The translations under genes and the position numbers were made by a program. From Tepidimonas sp. (GTDB taxonomy: Bacteria > Pseudomonadota > Gammaproteobacteria > Burkholderiales > Burkholderiaceae_C): a stretch of DNA of 11,828 nucleotides. Position 1 is the first letter of the stretch; each line of letters starts with the position of its first letter. Positions 6,281-11,828 of this stretch are shown here, piece by piece. Location of the stretch: contig JANWZF010000277.1 of assembly GCA_025054905.1 (NCBI GenBank), positions 1 to 11,828 on the forward strand, in the 5' to 3' direction. The notes below the pieces were generated by a model, which worked only from the letters and a program-made list of their open reading frames with translations, was not told the origin of the DNA and made no database searches.

Positions 6281-6751
6281 ATGAACATCAATGCAACCCT
6301 CTTTGCGCAGGCCATCGTCTTCGCGATCCTGGTGTGGTTCACGATGAAATTCGTGTGGCCGCCGATCGCCAAGGCGCTGGATGAGCGTGCGCAGAAGATT
6401 TCCGAAGGTCTGGCCGCCGCCGAAAAGGCCAAGACCGAGCTGGCCGTGGCCAACAAGCGCATCGAAGACACCCTGGCGCAGTCGCGCAACGAGGCCGCGG
6501 CCCGCCTGGCCGATGCCGAGCGCCGCGCGCAGGCCATCATCGAGGAGGCCAAGGCGCGCGCCAGCGAGGAGGCGGCCAAGATCGTCGCCGCAGCCAAGGC
6601 CGAAGCCGAGCAGCAGGCTGTGCAGGCTCGCGAGGCCCTGCGTGAGCAGGTGGCGCTGCTGGCGGTCAAGGGTGCCGAGCAGATCCTGCGCCGCGAGGTC
6701 GATGCCCGCGCGCACGCCGAACTGCTCGAGCGTCTGAAGACCGAACTCTGA
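6281..6751 (+). CDS. atpF: F1Fo ATP synthase subunit b
   Basis: Subunit b is the peripheral stalk; a dimer anchors F1 to subunit a and prevents co-rotation. The product is 156 residues, exactly the E. coli length. The single N-terminal helix is at about 5-25 (MNINATLFAQAIVF...), ending in the conserved FVWPPI at 24-29. The remainder is a long Ala-, Glu- and Lys-rich helix for the dimeric coiled coil. The AILAV-like block VALLAVKGAEQIL at 124-136 matches the F1-binding end of the family. Only one b gene is present, with no b' paralogue. GAAAGG (6268-6273) serves as the ribosome binding site. The gap to atpH is 55 bases. Confidence 0.97.
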   Translation: MNINATLFAQAIVFAILVWFTMKFVWPPIAKALDERAQKISEGLAAAEKAKTELAVANKRIEDTLAQSRNEAAARLADAERRAQAIIEEAKARASEEAAKIVAAAKAEAEQQAVQAREALREQVALLAVKGAEQILRREVDARAHAELLERLKTEL

Positions 6752-6806
6752 GACGCCCCCTGCGGTTCGTCCACGCCCCCGCAAGCGCCCCCCGAGGTAA
6801 CACCCC

Positions 6807-7337
6807 ATGGCTGAACTCGCCACCATTGCCCGTCCCTACGCCGAGGCGCTGTTTCAGGCCGCCGGCGCGCAAGGACCGCAAACCGCCGAATGGCTGCAGG
6901 CCTTGGCGGCCGTGGCTGCGCACGAGCCGTTGCTGGCCTTTGCCGCGGACCCCAAGGTGACCGCGCAGCAGGTCTACGACGTCATCACCGGCGTGCTGCC
7001 GCAGCCGCTGCCGCCACTGGGCCAAAACTTCCTGCGCACCGTCATCGACAACGATCGCCTGCGTGTGCTGCCCGAGATCGCGCATCAGTTCCAGGCGCTG
7101 CTCAACGAGCGCCAGGGCGTGGCCGATGCGCGTGTTGAGAGCGCCTTCCCGATCGAAGGTGCAGCCCTCGATGAGCTCAAGGCGGTGCTGGAAAAGCGCT
7201 TCGGCCGTCAGTTGCGGCTGCAGGTGCAGGTGCGCCCCGAGCTGATCGGCGGCGTGCGCGTGGTGGTGGGCGACGAGGTGCTGGACACCTCGGTCAAGGC
7301 CCGTCTGGAACAAATGCGTGTGGCGCTGACGGCCTGA
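6807..7337 (+). CDS. atpH: F1Fo ATP synthase subunit delta
   Basis: Delta sits on top of the alpha3beta3 head and joins it to the b dimer. The product is 176 residues (E. coli 177). The N-terminal helical domain begins MAELATIARPYAEALFQAA, matching the family start that binds the alpha N-termini. The C-terminal block IGGVRVVVGDEVLDTSVKAR carries the family signature near 147-166. The sequence between is poorly conserved, as usual. GAGG (6794-6797) is the ribosome binding site. The gene ends 49 bases before the atpA start used here. Confidence 0.96.
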   Translation: MAELATIARPYAEALFQAAGAQGPQTAEWLQALAAVAAHEPLLAFAADPKVTAQQVYDVITGVLPQPLPPLGQNFLRTVIDNDRLRVLPEIAHQFQALLNERQGVADARVESAFPIEGAALDELKAVLEKRFGRQLRLQVQVRPELIGGVRVVVGDEVLDTSVKARLEQMRVALTA

Positions 7338-7386
7338 TGTGGCCCGTCGCGACGCCCGAGTCGAACATTGCGCAAAGGAAAGCGTC

Positions 7387-8943
<1,557 letters not shown>

Positions 8944-8987
8944 GGCGCCGCATCCTGCACTGAAACCCCCATTGTCGAGGAGTTGCG

Positions 8988-9857
8988 ATGGCAGCAGGCA
9001 AGGAAATACGCGGCAAGATCAAATCGGTGGAAAACACCAAGAAGATCACCAAGGCCATGGAGATGGTGGCCGCCTCCAAGATGCGCAAGGCGCAGGAGCG
9101 CATGCGCATGGCGCGGCCCTACAGTGAAAAGGTGCGTCAGATCGCGGCCAACCTGAGCCGCGCCAACCCCGAGTACGTGCACCCGTTCATGGTCGAGCAT
9201 GCCGACGCCCCGGTGGCCGGCATGATCGTGGTCACCACCGACAAAGGCCTGTGCGGCGGCCTCAACACCAACCTGCTGCGCGCCGTCACCAACCAGCTGC
9301 GGGAGCTGCAGGGCAGTGGCAAGACGGCGCAGGTGGTGGCCATCGGCAACAAGGGCTTGGGGTTTCTGAACCGCATCGGCGCCAAGGTGGTCTCGCACGT
9401 CACCGGCCTGGGCGACACGCCGCACCTGGAGCGTCTGATCGGTCCGGTCAAGGTGTTGCTGGATGCCTACGCCGAAGGCAAGCTCAGCGCCGTCTACCTG
9501 TGCTACACGCGCTTCATCAACACGATGAAGCAGGAGCCGGTGGTGCAGCAGCTGCTGCCGCTGTCGGCCAAGGACCTGGACAGCGGCGCGCCGGGCTACG
9601 ACTGGGACTACATCTACGAGCCCGATGCGCCGTCGGTGATCGATGAGCTGCTGGTGCGCTACGTCGAGGCCCTGGTGTATCAGGCCGTGGCTGAGAACAT
9701 GGCTTCGGAGCAATCGGCGCGCATGGTGGCGATGAAGGCCGCCACCGACAACGCCGGCAACCTGATCCAGGAGCTCAAGCTGGTCTACAACAAGACACGT
9801 CAGGCCGGCATCACCAAGGAGCTGTCGGAAATCGTCGCCGGTGCCGCGGCGGTGTGA
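8988..9857 (+). CDS. atpG: F1Fo ATP synthase subunit gamma
   Basis: Gamma is the central rotor shaft inside alpha3beta3 and contacts the c-ring and epsilon. The product is 289 residues (E. coli 287). The N-terminal coiled-coil helix carries GKEIRGKIKSVENTKKITKA, and METMS-like contact residues are replaced by MEMVAASKM. The globular domain has TDKGLCGGLN at 84-93. The C-terminal helix carries the family signature ITKELSEIVAGAAA at 275-288. GAGGAG (8977-8982) is the ribosome binding site. It lies between atpA and atpD as in all classical operons. Confidence 0.98.
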   Translation: MAAGKEIRGKIKSVENTKKITKAMEMVAASKMRKAQERMRMARPYSEKVRQIAANLSRANPEYVHPFMVEHADAPVAGMIVVTTDKGLCGGLNTNLLRAVTNQLRELQGSGKTAQVVAIGNKGLGFLNRIGAKVVSHVTGLGDTPHLERLIGPVKVLLDAYAEGKLSAVYLCYTRFINTMKQEPVVQQLLPLSAKDLDSGAPGYDWDYIYEPDAPSVIDELLVRYVEALVYQAVAENMASEQSARMVAMKAATDNAGNLIQELKLVYNKTRQAGITKELSEIVAGAAAV

Positions 9858-9904
9858 TGCCACCCGGGTACCCGTCATCCTCGCAATCGAACAAGGTTTG
9901 AATC

Positions 9905-11314
9905 ATGGCTCAAGTTCAAGGCAAGATCGTTCAGTGCATCGGCGCCGTGGTGGACGTGGAATTCCCGCGCGACCAGATGCCCAAGGTCTATGACGCGCTG
10001 AAGATGGAGGGCTCGCCGCTGACGCTGGAAGTGCAGCAGCAGCTCGGCGACGGCGTGGTGCGCACCATCGCGCTGGGCTCCTCCGATGGCCTGCGCCGCG
10101 GCATGACGGTCTACAACACCGGCGCGCCGATCACGGTGCCGGTGGGTAAAGCAACGCTGGGCCGCATCATGGACGTGCTCGGCAACCCGATCGACGAGCG
10201 TGGCCCGATCGACCAGTCGCTGACCAGCTCGATCCACCGCAAGGCGCCGGCCTATGACGAGCTGTCGCCCTCCACCGAGCTGCTGGAAACCGGCATCAAG
10301 GTGATCGACCTGATCTGCCCGTTCGCCAAGGGGGGCAAGGTGGGTCTGTTCGGGGGCGCCGGGGTGGGCAAGACCGTCAACATGATGGAGCTCATCAACA
10401 ACATCGCCAAGGCGCACTCGGGTCTGTCGGTGTTTGCCGGCGTGGGTGAGCGCACCCGTGAAGGCAACGACTTCTATCACGAGATGATGGAGTCCAAGGT
10501 CGTCGTCGCGGAGGATCTGTCCCAGTCCAAGGTGGCGATGGTGTACGGGCAGATGAACGAGCCGCCGGGCAACCGTCTGCGCGTGGCGCTGACCGGTCTG
10601 ACGATCGCCGAATCGTTCCGCGACGAAGGCCGTGACGTGCTGTTCTTCGTCGACAACATCTACCGCTACACGCTGGCTGGGGTCGAAGTGTCGGCGCTGC
10701 TGGGCCGCATGCCCTCGGCGGTGGGTTACCAGCCGACGCTGGCCGAGGAAATGGGCAAACTGCAGGAGCGCATCACCTCCACCAAGGTCGGCTCGATCAC
10801 CTCGATCCAGGCCGTCTACGTGCCCGCCGACGACCTGACCGACCCGTCGCCGGCGACCACGTTCGCCCACCTGGACGCCACCGTGGTGCTGTCGCGCGAC
10901 ATCGCGGCGCTGGGGATTTATCCGGCCGTCGATCCGCTGGATTCCACCAGCCGCCAGGTCGACCCCAACATCGTCGGCGAAGAGCACTACAACACGACGC
11001 GGGCCGTGCAGGCGGTGCTGCAGCGCTACAAGGAGTTGCGCGACATCATCGCGATTCTGGGCATGGATGAGCTGTCGCCGGAAGACAAGCTGATCGTGGC
11101 GCGGGCGCGCAAGATCCAGCGCTTCCTGAGCCAGCCGTTCCACGTCGCCGAGGTGTTCACCGGTCAGCCCGGCAAGTACGTGCCGCTGAAGGAAACCATC
11201 CGCGGCTTCAAGATGATCGTCAACGGCGAGTGCGACCACCTGCCCGAGCAGGCGTTCTACATGGTCGGCACGATCGACGACGCCTTCGAGAAGGCCAAGA
11301 AGCTGGCCAGCTGA
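9905..11314 (+). CDS. atpD: F1Fo ATP synthase subunit beta (catalytic)
   Basis: Beta carries the catalytic sites that make or split ATP. The product is 469 residues. The P-loop is GGAGVGKT at 150-157 with K156. The catalytic glutamate is E182 in GERTREGND. The Walker B strand and DELSEED-side region follow as DVLFFVDNIYRYT at 244-256. The signature PAVDPLDSTS is at 340-349, and MDELSPEDK is the DELSEED-type lever. No key residue is missing. AAGG (9893-9896) is the ribosome binding site. A GC-rich segment of alternative hairpins separates it from atpC. The 454-codon open frame on the opposite strand is a composition artefact. Confidence 0.99.
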   Translation: MAQVQGKIVQCIGAVVDVEFPRDQMPKVYDALKMEGSPLTLEVQQQLGDGVVRTIALGSSDGLRRGMTVYNTGAPITVPVGKATLGRIMDVLGNPIDERGPIDQSLTSSIHRKAPAYDELSPSTELLETGIKVIDLICPFAKGGKVGLFGGAGVGKTVNMMELINNIAKAHSGLSVFAGVGERTREGNDFYHEMMESKVVVAEDLSQSKVAMVYGQMNEPPGNRLRVALTGLTIAESFRDEGRDVLFFVDNIYRYTLAGVEVSALLGRMPSAVGYQPTLAEEMGKLQERITSTKVGSITSIQAVYVPADDLTDPSPATTFAHLDATVVLSRDIAALGIYPAVDPLDSTSRQVDPNIVGEEHYNTTRAVQAVLQRYKELRDIIAILGMDELSPEDKLIVARARKIQRFLSQPFHVAEVFTGQPGKYVPLKETIRGFKMIVNGECDHLPEQAFYMVGTIDDAFEKAKKLAS

Positions 11315-11317
11315 TCC

Positions 11318-11363
11318 CCACCCGCGGGGTGGTGGCGAGCGCCACCAGGCGCGGCCACCCCGC
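11318..11363 (+). promoter_or_regulatory. Alternative hairpins between atpD and atpC
   Basis: CCACCC (11318-11323) can pair with GGGTGG (11327-11332) in a tight hairpin. The same arm, extended to GCGGGGTGG (11324-11332), can instead pair perfectly over 9 bp with CCACCCCGC (11355-11363). That larger structure encloses GGTGGC/GCCACC-type pairing at 11331-11346. The two folds are mutually exclusive and lie just upstream of the atpC ribosome binding site (AGGAG, 11373-11377). There is no T-run, so a simple terminator is unlikely. A role in tuning atpC expression or mRNA processing is inference. Confidence 0.45.
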
Positions 11364-11382
11364 CGATGCGACAGGAGTCGAG

Positions 11383-11799
11383 ATGAACACCATCCAGGTT
11401 GAGGTGGTCAGCGCCGAGGAGTCGATCTTCAGCGGGCCGGCGACGTTCGTGGCCCTGCCCGGCGAGGCCGGCGAGCTGGGCATCCTGCCCGGCCACGTGC
11501 CGCTGATCACGCGCATCAAGCCCGGTGCGGTGCGCATCGAAAAGCCCGATGGCGAGGAAGAGTTTGTCTTTGTCGCCGGTGGCATTCTCGAGGTCCAGCC
11601 CAAAGTGGTGACGGTGCTGTCCGACACCGCGATCCGCGGCAAAGACCTGGACGAAGCCAAGGCCAACGAAGCGCGCAAGGCCGCCGAAGAGGCGCTGAAA
11701 AACGCCAAGAGCGAGGTCGATCTGGCCAAGGCCCAGTCCGAGCTGGCCATCATGGCGGCGCAAATCGCCGCGTTGCGCAAATACCGTCAGAAGCGCTGA
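11383..11799 (+). CDS. atpC: F1Fo ATP synthase subunit epsilon
   Basis: Epsilon binds gamma and the c-ring in the rotor, and its C-terminal helices can inhibit ATP hydrolysis. The product is 138 residues (E. coli 139). The N-terminal beta-sandwich spans about 1-86 and includes LPGEAGELGILPGHVPL at 25-41. The C-terminal helical hairpin spans about 87-138, is Ala-, Lys- and Glu-rich, and ends in LRKYRQKR. Both domains are intact, so an inhibitory form is possible. The frame is open upstream into atpD, but AGGAG at 11373-11377 and family alignment fix the ATG at 11383. The window ends 29 bases after the stop, and no terminator is visible in that remainder. Confidence 0.98.
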   Translation: MNTIQVEVVSAEESIFSGPATFVALPGEAGELGILPGHVPLITRIKPGAVRIEKPDGEEEFVFVAGGILEVQPKVVTVLSDTAIRGKDLDEAKANEARKAAEEALKNAKSEVDLAKAQSELAIMAAQIAALRKYRQKR

Positions 11800-11828
11800 G
11801 CACGCTGCTGCCTCCCGCCCCCGCGTCG

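Noticed and set aside
7339..7386. Upstream GTG start extending AtpA by 16 residues
   Set aside because: The extension MARRDARVEHCAKESV is unlike the AtpA family, and the ribosome binding site at 7374-7381 lies inside it, correctly spaced for the ATG at 7387.
9858..9904. Short palindrome GGGTACCC between atpG and atpD
   Set aside because: It is too short and isolated to support a regulatory or terminator call.
11230..11382. Longer AtpC starting inside atpD
   Set aside because: The extra 51 residues overlap atpD out of frame and precede the conserved start MNTIQVEVVSAEE, which has its own AGGAG.

Overview
The window is high-GC chromosomal DNA carrying conserved housekeeping genes. It most resembles a betaproteobacterium of the order Burkholderiales, probably Comamonadaceae-like. 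The basis is recall of family sequences: the AtpA, AtpE, LipA and Alr proteins read like members of that group, and every ATP synthase subunit has the proteobacterial H+-translocating form. No search was run. There is no sign of phage, insertion sequences, CRISPR, tRNA or rRNA.

Layout. (1) 1-854, minus strand: alanine racemase (alr), cut by the window start and missing its C-terminus. (2) 855-996: short divergent intergenic region. (3) 997-2280, plus strand: the lysophospholipid transporter lplT, followed by a candidate intrinsic terminator. (4) 4277 down to 2327, minus strand: a three-gene lipoate cluster, ybeD (DUF493) - lipB - lipA. ybeD and lipB overlap by one base. lplT and lipA converge, and the poly-T end of the lplT terminator overlaps the lipA stop codon. 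(5) 4278-4392: a compact divergent control region. A minus-strand promoter with a perfect TTGACA box and a plus-strand TATAAT box are interleaved there. (6) 4393-11799, plus strand: a complete F1Fo ATP synthase operon in the classical order atpI-B-E-F-H-A-G-D-C, all genes intact, with 37-115 base gaps. The last 29 bases hold no visible feature.

How the genes work together. AtpB, AtpE and AtpF form the membrane Fo sector. AtpH, A, G, D and C form F1 and the stalks, and AtpI probably assists c-ring assembly. LipB and LipA make the lipoyl cofactor of pyruvate and 2-oxoglutarate dehydrogenases, which feed electrons to the chain that drives this synthase. The head-to-head arrangement therefore puts two parts of central energy metabolism on one shared promoter region. 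Alr supplies D-alanine for peptidoglycan and LplT moves lysophospholipid across the inner membrane, so the left end concerns the cell envelope.

I see no undescribed multi-gene system. The points worth checking are in the non-coding DNA: the interleaved promoters, a strong hairpin after atpE, a pyrimidine-rich tract before the atpE ribosome binding site, mutually exclusive hairpins between atpD and atpC, and long G/C homopolymers inside three conserved genes.
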